47,911 nucleotides of DNA. Origin: a virus. The notes under the pieces are model-generated. The model was not told where the DNA came from, ran no database searches, and saw nothing but the letters and a program-made list of their open reading frames with translations. Location of the stretch: positions 1 through 47,911 of IMG/VR virus record IMGVR_UViG_3300031758_000132; one strand, given 5' to 3'. A program made the position numbers and the translations under genes. This document shows, piece by piece, positions 17,881 through 26,308 of the stretch; the first letter of the stretch is position 1; each line of letters starts with the position of its first letter.

Positions 17881-19755
17881 ATGAGTGCGATATTAAAAGT
17901 TAGAGTCCCATATTATAGTAGAACCATTAGTACTGGTACGAATGGTATAGCTGAGTTCTATTTATTAGAAAACCCAGCGTATGTACCAACATTAGCCCAA
18001 AATGTTGTAATTACACACACAGAGGTTTCAACAAATACAGGTTTATACGTAAAATTAAATAACCTAGGTTCAAATACGGCTTTAGGTAAATTCCAATCGT
18101 TATCCAATCTTAGCGATAATCCAGCACAAATTGCGGCTAATGGCGGATATGCATACGTTTTTTCCGTTGCATATAACGATACACAGTTTTCACAACCTCA
18201 ATATGGTGGTGCTTGCCGTGGTTACATCGAATATGATGTTAATCCAACAAATTATAACGTCTTAAAAACGGTTGAAAGTGTTGTTTTGGTTAATGAAAGT
18301 GTACCTTTTGATTTATCAAACGGTTTTCAACAACTAAATCACACATTTAGCGGAACAACACTAAACACAACTGACATTTTACCAGGTTTCTTTGTTGGTA
18401 GACAAGATAATAACACAATCTTTGCTAACTTACTAAAATCACTTAATCTACCTGTTACCAATGAAGAGTATAAAAAATACTCAAGATCGGCTTATGGTGT
18501 ATTAAGCGCTGCTGGTACAAATGATACCGTTGCTGTTACTAAAAATGGTGTTGCATACAAATGGACAGCTATTGACAACACATTTACGGGATCAACAGAT
18601 ACCCTACTTGTTCACCCAACAACAGGTTACACTGGTGAGTATTACGCTACTGTTATGCAAACAATTGGTTGTAATGAGTTTGAAACAAACAAACCATGGA
18701 ATTTACCAGTTCCAAACGATTTGTATATGATATTTGAGATACCAAATAACAAATACGGTGAAATCATTGATGGTAAGACTATTAAATTAGAATTACCTTA
18801 CTACACAGGTGCAACATCAAGTGTTACTGACCCAAAACGTTTAGGCATTATGACTGGTTGGACAGGTCCAGGTACAATTGAACTATATGGTACATATAAC
18901 CATGCTGGAATAAATAATAATTTGGATAAAAAATTATCTGAACCAGATATTAGTATTGGCACCCTTGGTATTAGACCAGATTTGGCAACAGTTAGTTCAA
19001 CAACATATGAAAGTAACGTTGTTTTATTATTCACAGATGCGATTGAACCCCCATACGTAAACTTTAATAACTGGGGTGATGCATATAGCGAAGTTATAAA
19101 CGGAACTAGAGTTTTCACACCAGGTGCCCAAGAAAAACCAACATACAACTATAAAAATGATGTTTGCGTTGGTGCGGCTTACTTAGATAAAGGGTTTATT
19201 GTTATCACACATCCATTGATCGTTGATTCATATTTCCATAACATTTTTGACGGCTACATTTACACGTCTGGTACTGGTAGTAGCATGGTTAAAAATTATG
19301 ATATAACATCGGACTCATCAAATACACCAGTAACAGCTGATAGTAGAGGCGATGTTAGAACCACAGATAGTAATGATACATATGAATTAATCGTAACAAA
19401 AGATGGCACTGACATTCTATGGGATAGCACACAGTTTATTTATACTGGAACTACCGATTATATGTTGTCATACAACAGTTATAACACCGAAAAATCTTTA
19501 AATATTGTTTGTTTAGCCTCTTCAGACGAGTTCTTTAAATCAACAAATGATACGGCAAAGGATATGATGGGGGTTGACCAAACGGAAGATTGGGCATCAT
19601 TCAAATCAACAAATGGTGATCTATACCCTGTTATCATCACACAATTAGGTATCCATGATGCTGATGGCAATTTATTGGCGATTTGCAAACCAACACAACC
19701 AATTAAAAAGTATTGGTATGATGTTGTGTCGTTTAATGTCAAAATAAGACTATAA
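17881..19755 (+). CDS. Virion protein with C-terminal IGxxDxDG module (624 aa)
   Basis: The last about 75 residues contain a Cys-Ser-Asp/Glu-Phe region, then ITQLGIHDADGNLLAICK and PIKKYWYDVVSFNVK, closely paralleling the end of the 910-aa protein (TQLTCNVLP..., FTQIGIFDTDGVMVAIGKF). This ending resembles the 'IGlyDadGnLiAva' element found in tail-fibre and baseplate attachment proteins. The N-terminal portion is beta-rich with Thr/Asn/Gly bias. It sits six bases after the 81-aa LTxxGR gene and is the last virion gene before the DNA metabolism block. Confidence 0.8.
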   Translation: MSAILKVRVPYYSRTISTGTNGIAEFYLLENPAYVPTLAQNVVITHTEVSTNTGLYVKLNNLGSNTALGKFQSLSNLSDNPAQIAANGGYAYVFSVAYNDTQFSQPQYGGACRGYIEYDVNPTNYNVLKTVESVVLVNESVPFDLSNGFQQLNHTFSGTTLNTTDILPGFFVGRQDNNTIFANLLKSLNLPVTNEEYKKYSRSAYGVLSAAGTNDTVAVTKNGVAYKWTAIDNTFTGSTDTLLVHPTTGYTGEYYATVMQTIGCNEFETNKPWNLPVPNDLYMIFEIPNNKYGEIIDGKTIKLELPYYTGATSSVTDPKRLGIMTGWTGPGTIELYGTYNHAGINNNLDKKLSEPDISIGTLGIRPDLATVSSTTYESNVVLLFTDAIEPPYVNFNNWGDAYSEVINGTRVFTPGAQEKPTYNYKNDVCVGAAYLDKGFIVITHPLIVDSYFHNIFDGYIYTSGTGSSMVKNYDITSDSSNTPVTADSRGDVRTTDSNDTYELIVTKDGTDILWDSTQFIYTGTTDYMLSYNSYNTEKSLNIVCLASSDEFFKSTNDTAKDMMGVDQTEDWASFKSTNGDLYPVIITQLGIHDADGNLLAICKPTQPIKKYWYDVVSFNVKIRL

Positions 19756-19765
19756 TTAAAATTTT

Positions 19766-20365
19766 ATGATAAAAGAGATACAAGAAGAATATTACTTACT
19801 TGGACTAGACGTTTCAACTAAAACAATCGGAATTTCATTATTCAACAATAAAGGGGAGCTTTTGGAGTTAACACACATTTCTCCAAAAGCCAAACCCGAA
19901 CCTAAAACAAAGACTGAAGAGCTTATCAAAAAAGCTGATTTGTTTTATGATTTTGTACAGAAGTACAAAACACTCAATATCAAACACGTAGTTATTGAAG
20001 AACCATTATTAAGGTCAAACAACGTTAATACCGTTGGGACCTTATTACGTTTTAACGGAATGGTTACCAAAATATGCTATGATGTGATTGGTGTTGTCCC
20101 AGAATACATCTCAACATACGAAGCAAGAAGATATGCATTCCCTGAGTTTATGCAACCAGGTAGTGCGGGAAAACTGGTCTTATTCGGTGGATTACCAAAA
20201 GATGTTGATAAGAAAAAACTTATCTGGGATAAAGTTAGCAAGAGAGAACCACAAATTAATTGGTTACTGGATAAAAAGGGTCAATTGAAAAAAGAAAACT
20301 TTGATATGTCCGATGCTTACACCGTTATGCTTGCTTTTGCCCACATGAAAGAAATTTTCAAATAA
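19766..20365 (+). CDS. RuvC-like Holliday junction resolvase (199 aa)
   Basis: An RNase H-fold resolvase of the RuvC-like superfamily is indicated by the spaced acidic residues. Strand 1 reads LLGLDVSTKTIGI with D15; strand 4 reads HVVIEEP with E78/E79; the C-terminal helix reads FDMSDAY with D180 and D183. Such enzymes cut branched DNA, here probably to resolve recombination intermediates before packaging, the job T4 gives to gp49 (endonuclease VII), which is an unrelated fold. It follows the virion block after ten bases and precedes the primase, which has its own promoter in the 41-base gap. Substrate preference cannot be read from sequence. Confidence 0.85.
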   Translation: MIKEIQEEYYLLGLDVSTKTIGISLFNNKGELLELTHISPKAKPEPKTKTEELIKKADLFYDFVQKYKTLNIKHVVIEEPLLRSNNVNTVGTLLRFNGMVTKICYDVIGVVPEYISTYEARRYAFPEFMQPGSAGKLVLFGGLPKDVDKKKLIWDKVSKREPQINWLLDKKGQLKKENFDMSDAYTVMLAFAHMKEIFK

Positions 20366-20366
20366 A

Positions 20367-20398
20367 TTTGTTTGTAATGAAATAATTTCTTATCTTTG
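20367..20398 (+). promoter_or_regulatory. Host-type (Bacteroidota primary sigma) promoter for primase
   Basis: TTTG at 20367-20370 is followed after 20 bases by TATCTTTG at 20391-20398, matching the Bacteroidota -33/-7 consensus TTTG and TAnnTTTG. The predicted start point falls only a few bases before the ATG at 20407, so the transcript would be leaderless or nearly so. A second overlapping TTTG (20371-20374) gives a shorter spacer. Confidence 0.7.
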
Positions 20399-20406
20399 TA
20401 GGAATT

Positions 20407-21369
20407 ATGGATTTACTAAATAACGAATTAGAGACAGATAAGCTAATTGACTTACTAGAGTCCTTTTTGGGCGAACCCAGAAAGCATTATAAACGTAAAA
20501 AACAAATTAGTTTTGACTGCCCGAATTGCTCCGCTATGAAAGGGGTTGAATTCGATAAAAAGGGTAATCTTGAGATTTCCTATAAAGATGGTGTATATAA
20601 TTGTTGGTCGTGTGGTGAAACTGACGGTACCAAAGGTAGGCTATCTTTTTTATTTAAAAGGTATTCCGACAAAAAAACCCTAGACCAATTCTATAAACTT
20701 AACTTTAAATTCATCCAGCAAAAAACTGTTGAAGAGAAAAAAGACGAGTTAAGATTACCTGATGAATACATAGCACTTGATGGTAAATTAAGCAACCCCA
20801 GATTTAACGGAGCATTTGATTACCTCTATAGCAGAGGGTTAAATGATTCACATATTAAAAAATACAAGATAGGTTTTTGTATGGAAGGTAAATACCAAAA
20901 CCGTGTTGTGGTACCTTCATACGATGCGGATGGTAAGTTAAACTTTTTTGTAACAAGGTCAATTAGCCCAAAAACAACCAAGTTCAAATACTTGAATCCA
21001 GCTGTTGAAAAACAGACATTAATTTTTAACGAAGCTTTGATTAACTGGGAAAAACCAGTTTTTTTAGTTGAGGGTGTTTTCGATCATATCGTTGTGCCCA
21101 ACAGCGTTCCTTTGCTCGGTAAAAAAATGTCTGAAAAATTATTTAACGAACTATACTTTAAATCAAAAAATTTCATTATTATTGCACTCGATCCAGATGC
21201 GTGGAATGATACCGTTGGAATATACAATAAATTAGATGCTGGCCGACTCTATAAAAGAGTTTTGGTCTTAACGCTACCTAAAGGTGTTGATATTTCATTG
21301 TACTATGAGAAGTATGGGCCAGAGAATTTAGGTAAATTATTACAAACAAGTAAAAGAATTAAAGAATGA
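20407..21369 (+). CDS. DnaG-like DNA primase (320 aa)
   Basis: The N-terminus has a zinc ribbon with C38-x2-C41 and C66-x2-C69 (FDCPNC, YNCWSC), as in CHC2-type primases. The TOPRIM core follows: FLVEGVFDH with E222 and D226, and IIALDPDAWND with D262 and D264 for metal binding. It makes RNA primers for lagging-strand synthesis, corresponding to T4 gp61; no helicase domain is fused, so a separate helicase must lie outside the window. At 320 aa it is short compared with bacterial DnaG and lacks a C-terminal helicase-binding domain. It has its own host-type promoter and overlaps the next gene by four bases (ATGA). Confidence 0.9.
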   Translation: MDLLNNELETDKLIDLLESFLGEPRKHYKRKKQISFDCPNCSAMKGVEFDKKGNLEISYKDGVYNCWSCGETDGTKGRLSFLFKRYSDKKTLDQFYKLNFKFIQQKTVEEKKDELRLPDEYIALDGKLSNPRFNGAFDYLYSRGLNDSHIKKYKIGFCMEGKYQNRVVVPSYDADGKLNFFVTRSISPKTTKFKYLNPAVEKQTLIFNEALINWEKPVFLVEGVFDHIVVPNSVPLLGKKMSEKLFNELYFKSKNFIIIALDPDAWNDTVGIYNKLDAGRLYKRVLVLTLPKGVDISLYYEKYGPENLGKLLQTSKRIKE

Positions 21370-22109
21370 TAACATTAGATCACGCAACCCACACGTATAG
21401 TAACAGTAAAAAACCTACTGTTAAGTATACGTCAGTTACTACTGTATTGGGGCAGTACAAAGAAAAATTTGACGAAGATTACCATGCCGAAAGAGTGGCA
21501 AACAGAAAGGGTGTAACTAAAGAAGAGGTTATCGCTGAGTGGAGAGAAATAAACCGAATGGCCAATGAGTATGGTACAGCGTTACACGAAATTCTTGAAA
21601 GGTTTTTGTTAGCACCAAATAGAATGTACTCACCAAGAGATGAATTTGAGAAAATTGTTATCGGTGCGTTTAGAGATGTTTGTTACGAAGAGGGTTTATC
21701 TTTAATAGATAGCCCGTACCTTAAACCAGAACACATTATGTCAATTGAATTTAACGATGATGAGGGTGTTGCAGGTACTTCGGATATCATTGAGGATTTA
21801 CCAGATGGTATGTTCTTTAATGTATGGGATTTCAAAACAAACAAAAAGTTTGAGTATGAAAACAAATATGGTGAATTTTTACATTTCCCATTAAACCATT
21901 TAGCTCACTGTCAGTATAATGATTACACCATACAATTATCTGTGTACGGTGTGATGTACGAGAGAGAAACTGGTAAGAAATTTAACCGTGGTGGTTTATT
22001 TTACTGGGATAAAAACATTCAAACATTTAGGTTGATACCAATTGGTTACATGAAAAAAGAAGCTGAAATGCTTATCGAACACTATAAAATGAAAAGACTT
22101 ATACTATGA
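21366..22109 (+). CDS. PD-(D/E)XK nuclease, RecB/Cas4-like (247 aa)
   Basis: The order of motifs fits the RecB-like nuclease family: GTALHEIL with H74, an Asp at D140 in AGTSDII, D155-F-K157 in VWDFKTNKKF (the D-x-K core), and a Q-x3-Y type motif in the following helix (YTIQLSVYGVMYE). It probably acts as an exonuclease or end-processing nuclease in replication and recombination. It is coupled by ATGA overlaps to the primase before it and the SbcD-like nuclease after it. No helicase domain or Cas4-type cysteine cluster is present. Confidence 0.85.
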   Translation: MITLDHATHTYSNSKKPTVKYTSVTTVLGQYKEKFDEDYHAERVANRKGVTKEEVIAEWREINRMANEYGTALHEILERFLLAPNRMYSPRDEFEKIVIGAFRDVCYEEGLSLIDSPYLKPEHIMSIEFNDDEGVAGTSDIIEDLPDGMFFNVWDFKTNKKFEYENKYGEFLHFPLNHLAHCQYNDYTIQLSVYGVMYERETGKKFNRGGLFYWDKNIQTFRLIPIGYMKKEAEMLIEHYKMKRLIL

Positions 22110-22903
22110 TAGAAACTATTGCACATATTGCAGATATTCACTTTAGGAATATCCAAAGACATAATGAGTTCAGAGCAATTTGCGAGAACTTTTTTGATCA
22201 AATGAAAAAGATTAAACCAGAAAGAATCGTTATTGCTGGTGATATCGTTCATTCTAGAAACCAAATTAGCCCCGAATTGGTTAGTGAGGTGTCTTGGTTC
22301 TTAAATGGTTGTTCTAAAGCCGCTGGTAAGGTTATTATCATCCCAGGGAACCATGACATTGTTGAACAGAATAAAGAGCGTATGGACGCTCTAACACCCA
22401 TCATTAACGCTTTAGATGCTGATAATATTGTTTATTACACAAAGTCTGGCCTATACCAAGACGAAAACGTTGTTTGGTCAGTATTCAGTATTTTTGACAA
22501 TCATATGGCACCAGAACAATTAGAAATGCGACCTTTTGACGGATTATACGTTGGATTATACCATGGAACAATTGTTGGAGCTGTAAATGAACAAGGATTT
22601 AAATTTACCCACGGTGCTGAAGTGAATAAATTCAGACATTGTGACATGGTTCTTTGTGGTGATATTCATAAAAGACAAGTTTTTATGCAGGACAGCACAC
22701 CAATTATTATGGTGGGATCACTAATCCAACAAAACTTTGGTGAAACTGTCAGCGACCACGGCTTTAATATCGTTAAAATTCAGGATAATAAGTTATTGTC
22801 ATATGAATTTTTTGATATTGAAAACCCTGTTAAGTATTTGACCTTTAAAATAACAGATATCAGTGATATCGAAGAAAACAATGAAATGTTGGTAAATGCG
22901 TAG
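22106..22903 (+). CDS. 47: SbcD/Mre11-type nuclease, T4 gp47-like (265 aa)
   Basis: The calcineurin-like phosphoesterase motifs appear in order: D10-x-H12 in IADIHFRN, G-D46 with H49 in GDIVHSRN, GNHD at 81-84, a histidine in the GLYHGTIVG region, and GDIHKRQ with D186/H188. This is the nuclease partner of the SbcC/Rad50-type ATPase encoded next, the pair that in T4 (gp46/gp47) resects ends for recombination-dependent replication and host DNA breakdown. The C-terminal capping domain is short, as in phage versions. It starts in an ATGA overlap and ends overlapping the next small gene by eight bases. Confidence 0.92.
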   Translation: MIETIAHIADIHFRNIQRHNEFRAICENFFDQMKKIKPERIVIAGDIVHSRNQISPELVSEVSWFLNGCSKAAGKVIIIPGNHDIVEQNKERMDALTPIINALDADNIVYYTKSGLYQDENVVWSVFSIFDNHMAPEQLEMRPFDGLYVGLYHGTIVGAVNEQGFKFTHGAEVNKFRHCDMVLCGDIHKRQVFMQDSTPIIMVGSLIQQNFGETVSDHGFNIVKIQDNKLLSYEFFDIENPVKYLTFKITDISDIEENNEMLVNA

Positions 22904-23330
22904 TATTAACATAGAAAAATCTTTACATGATGATATATTGGATTTTTGTAAAGTAAACGGAATAAACGATGTAGATGATTTTATCAACAAAACACTTAGA
23001 AAGGGTTTTGATTTAAAAAAATATGGTGAATCATTTGCAATGTTTTTTAATAAAACTGAAGCTGATATGATCTTTAACGGACCACCTGTTGAAGAAAGAC
23101 CAGTTGTTGAAAAAGAACCTGAAGTTGTTATTGAACAACCAAAGAAAAAAGGTGGTAGAAAGAAAAAGGTTGCGGAACCAGTTGTTGAAAAAGAACCTGA
23201 AGTTGTTATTGAACAACCAAAGGAACCAGTTTATGAGATTAAACAAGAAGAACCAAAACCAGTAAAAAAACCAGTAACACTAATCAAAAAACAACCAAAA
23301 GATAATTATGACGTATATGACGAAATCTAA
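22896..23330 (+). CDS. Small protein with charged Pro/Glu/Lys repeat linker (144 aa)
   Basis: Residues 1-55 form a compact, helix-rich segment (INIEKSLHDDILDFCKVNG ...), which could be a small DNA- or protein-binding domain. The rest is low complexity: PVVEKEPEVVIEQPK occurs twice, encoded by identical 46-base repeats, separated by a Lys-rich KKKGGRKKK patch, and followed by more Pro/Lys/Glu. It lies between and overlaps the SbcD-like and SbcC-like genes, in the place where T4 has small 46/47 accessory genes. It may tether or modulate that nuclease complex; no family was recognised. Confidence 0.75.
   Translation: MRSINIEKSLHDDILDFCKVNGINDVDDFINKTLRKGFDLKKYGESFAMFFNKTEADMIFNGPPVEERPVVEKEPEVVIEQPKKKGGRKKKVAEPVVEKEPEVVIEQPKEPVYEIKQEEPKPVKKPVTLIKKQPKDNYDVYDEI
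23099..23222 (+). repeat. Perfect 46-base direct repeat inside the linker gene
   Basis: The segment 23099-23144 is repeated exactly at 23177-23222. Each copy encodes PVVEKEPEVVIEQPK. The absence of synonymous differences indicates a recent duplication or gene conversion. Confidence 0.95.
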
Positions 23331-25689
23331 AATAGAGTCAGCTGACTTGTACGACAGCAATAACCAAATTAAGGTTATTTGGGAAGACACGTTGGATAAT
23401 CACTCAACACATAAGGAAAAGCAAATTGAGAAGTATTTTCAAAACAAATACAAAACAACTAAGGTTAAGGTAATTTTCAAACCAATATCAATAAAAAATA
23501 GTGATGTTGTTGCTGAAGGCACTGCCGATGCATCTGAAGTTATTTTGGATGAAAACTACCAAAAACAATTGATTGAAAGTTATCTAAAGGATCAAAAGAT
23601 TGATATCCCAATGGATTACTTGATGAAACTTGATAACTCAGTAAATGTTGAACTAGAGGATTACAAGGAACAAACTAATAGATATAAAAAGTTTAAGATT
23701 AAACAAATTCAGTTTTCGAACTTCTTATCTTTTGGGGAGAACAATAGAATTGACTTTACCGATAAACTAGGTATTACGTCTGTTGTATCAAACCCAGCCA
23801 ATTTTGGCGGTAAAACAACAATGACGGTTGATTTATTGTTGTTCCTATTCTTCGGTGTAACATCAAAAACTGACAAGATGGAAGATGTATTTAACCGATT
23901 TAGTGATGAGGATACTGTTAGTGTTAAGGGTATGGTTGAAATTGAGGGTGATGACTATATTATCAGCAGAAAAATCAACAGGAAACAAGGTAGGAATGGT
24001 GAGTACACATGCAAAAGTGAGTTAGATTTCTACCAAGTATTACCAAAAGGTGGTGTTAAACAATTAAATGGTGAACAAAGAAAATTCACAGATGAATTAA
24101 TTAAAACCTATGTTGGCTCATACGATGACTTTTTAATTACTATTCTAACAACTGGTGACAACCTAGATGATTTAATCAAAACTAAACCAACTGAGCGTGG
24201 CAGAATTTTAACCAAATTCATTGGTTTGGAGTTCTTTAGGGAAAAAGAAAAGATTGCCAAGAAAAAACACCAGGAGTGGAAAGAAAAATCTAAATTGTAC
24301 CATAACAATTCACAAGAGATTCTTACTAAAATTGAAGTAGAAAATGATAAGATTAAGAGTAACAATGAGTTTATTGCTGCTTTAAATATTAGTCTTAAAG
24401 CTAAGGTCGATTTATTAAAAACTTTTGACGCTGAAAGGGATAAATTAAATAACATCCGTGTTAATGTTGATACTGAAATGTACAAATTAAATGAGGATGA
24501 TATTTTAGCTGGTATTGAAAAAGTTAGGGGTTTTATTAAAACTAAAGAGGGTGAAATTGAGCAGTTAAAAAAAGATAACCCAATGCCTAAAGAAGTGTTT
24601 GATGTTGATGCCTATGCGACAGCTGTATCAAACATTCGTGATGCTAGAGAAAAAGAGGTTGAGTTAAGAATGGAAATTGCTGCGATTGAAAAAACCATTA
24701 AGATGCTTGAAGATGGTGAAATTTGTCAATCATGCCAAAGACCATTAGAAGGTGTTGACCATAAAAAAGAGATCTCAGAAAACAATAAAAAGTTAAAAAC
24801 TAAAAATACCGCACACAAAAAGGCAACTACAAACATTGAAGAGTTGTCTGAAAGGATAGTGAGTTACGATACCATTAAAACTTTATGGGATGCTTATAAC
24901 AAAGCGGAATTATTGTTGCAAAACAAACAAATGGAATTAACAAACTATAACGGTAGTTTAGAGCGTGGTGAAGAAAAGTTAAAGGCTTATGGTTTGGCAA
25001 AAGAGGCTTTGGAGAAAAACAAGATAATCGATACCGATTTACAAAGATTGAAGTTTAAGGTTGAAAATGAGACTAATGAGAAAGAAGCTTTGATGCTACA
25101 AATCAACGGCCTTAGAAAAGATATTGAATTATCCGAAACCAAAATCGGTGAGTACAATAATTTGATCACCGAACTTAAGCGTGAAGAGGTTGTGGACAAG
25201 ATCTTCAGAGTTTACTTAGATGTATACGGTAAAAACGGTATCTCTAAAATGGTATTAAGTACCATGATTCCGTTAATCAATAGCCACTTAAAAATCCTTT
25301 TATCAGATACCTGTGATTTTGATCTTGAAATGCGCATGAATGATAAAAATGAGATTGAGTTTTGGATGATTGATTGCGAGAGTGGCATTGAAAAACCATT
25401 GGCATCAGGTTCTGGTTATGAAAAAACTGTTAGTTCATTAGCATTAAGATGTGTATTGAGTAAGGTATGTTCATTACCTAAACCAAATATCATCGTCTTT
25501 GATGAGGTTACAGGTAAAGTATCTAATGATAACTTGGACAGATTAGGTATGTTCTTCGAAAAATTAAAAACATTGTTTGAACACATTTGGGTAATTAGCC
25601 ACAACCCATATGTACAAGATTGGGCTGATAATATTGTAAGGGTAGAAAAAACAGATAACATTTCAAAGGTAGTTGACGCAAATGGTTAA
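23308..25689 (+). CDS. 46: SbcC/Rad50-type ATPase, T4 gp46-like (793 aa)
   Basis: Order of elements: N-terminal ATPase half with FSNFLSFGENNRIDF leading to a P-loop at residues 162-171, coiled coils, a zinc-hook CxxC at C473-C476 in the middle, a second coiled coil, then signature LASGSGYEKTVSSLAL and Walker B IIVFDEV with D732-E733. It is the ATPase partner of the SbcD/gp47 nuclease. Odd point: the P-loop reads NPANFGGKTT, so the first glycine of GxxxxGK(S/T) is proline and the fourth-position glycine is phenylalanine. There is also an N-terminal extension of about 130 residues before the ATPase core. The start at 23308 overlaps the preceding gene by 23 bases; an ATG at 23317 is an alternative. 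Confidence 0.92.
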   Translation: MTYMTKSKIESADLYDSNNQIKVIWEDTLDNHSTHKEKQIEKYFQNKYKTTKVKVIFKPISIKNSDVVAEGTADASEVILDENYQKQLIESYLKDQKIDIPMDYLMKLDNSVNVELEDYKEQTNRYKKFKIKQIQFSNFLSFGENNRIDFTDKLGITSVVSNPANFGGKTTMTVDLLLFLFFGVTSKTDKMEDVFNRFSDEDTVSVKGMVEIEGDDYIISRKINRKQGRNGEYTCKSELDFYQVLPKGGVKQLNGEQRKFTDELIKTYVGSYDDFLITILTTGDNLDDLIKTKPTERGRILTKFIGLEFFREKEKIAKKKHQEWKEKSKLYHNNSQEILTKIEVENDKIKSNNEFIAALNISLKAKVDLLKTFDAERDKLNNIRVNVDTEMYKLNEDDILAGIEKVRGFIKTKEGEIEQLKKDNPMPKEVFDVDAYATAVSNIRDAREKEVELRMEIAAIEKTIKMLEDGEICQSCQRPLEGVDHKKEISENNKKLKTKNTAHKKATTNIEELSERIVSYDTIKTLWDAYNKAELLLQNKQMELTNYNGSLERGEEKLKAYGLAKEALEKNKIIDTDLQRLKFKVENETNEKEALMLQINGLRKDIELSETKIGEYNNLITELKREEVVDKIFRVYLDVYGKNGISKMVLSTMIPLINSHLKILLSDTCDFDLEMRMNDKNEIEFWMIDCESGIEKPLASGSGYEKTVSSLALRCVLSKVCSLPKPNIIVFDEVTGKVSNDNLDRLGMFFEKLKTLFEHIWVISHNPYVQDWADNIVRVEKTDNISKVVDANG

Positions 25690-26308
25690 AATATTAGATT
25701 GGATAGTTTTTAAAATAAAGTACGAGGTCTATCTGTTTTTTAACAAAATATTTGGGAAAAAACCTAGGAAGTATATTATGTTTTTTGTCGGAAAGTATCC
25801 CGATAATTTTAAACATGGGTTAAAACCAATACTTGATAATGAGCACCAATTAAAGTGGATTTTTGGGCCAGCTTCAATCATATTAATCTTTCACTCAAAA
25901 GAGAATATGAAGTTTCTGGATAAGTTCTTTAAGAAAATGTATTCTGAATATACAGAATCATTTTTCTTATTTGATATAACAAAAGAAAGATACTCAAAGC
26001 ATGTAACGGATGAATATTATAAACACCTTTATATGGAAGGCCCAAAAAGACATAACGAGTTAACGTTAAATAAAATACAATATTTTGTTGACTTAGTGGC
26101 AAAAGCAAGAGAACAATACATCGCTTTATTGGAAGAAGAGATAAAAAACGCAACGGAGAAAAAAGATAGGGGTAAGGATATAAAAATCAGTATGGATATT
26201 ATTGACCCAATTCTGGATAAAATAATTGAATACGGTTATGAAAGTTTAACAGAGGAAGAAAAATTAATTTTAAAACGCTACAATACAGACAATGACACAG
26301 AGAATTGA
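25673..26308 (+). CDS. Unrecognised protein with rhomboid-tail-like C-terminus (211 aa)
   Basis: No family identified. The N-terminus has an amphipathic or hydrophobic helix (ILDWIVFKIKYEVYLFFNK) followed by basic residues, which could associate with membrane. A central globular part follows and then a charged helix (about 140-170). The last about 35 residues read PILDKIIEYGYESLTEEEK, resembling the short 'ILdKI...G..SLt.eEk.fL' tail found at the end of rhomboid-like proteins of Bacteroidota; the rhomboid domain itself is absent. It overlaps SbcC upstream and the sigma gene downstream (17 bases), so it is co-expressed with both. Confidence 0.7.
   Translation: MTQMVKILDWIVFKIKYEVYLFFNKIFGKKPRKYIMFFVGKYPDNFKHGLKPILDNEHQLKWIFGPASIILIFHSKENMKFLDKFFKKMYSEYTESFFLFDITKERYSKHVTDEYYKHLYMEGPKRHNELTLNKIQYFVDLVAKAREQYIALLEEEIKNATEKKDRGKDIKISMDIIDPILDKIIEYGYESLTEEEKLILKRYNTDNDTEN

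Noticed and set aside
24108-24485. 125-codon leftward ORF inside the SbcC gene
   Set aside because: It mirrors the coiled-coil coding sequence (Leu/Ser/Phe-rich antisense of Lys/Glu codons) and has no start context or neighbours on that strand.
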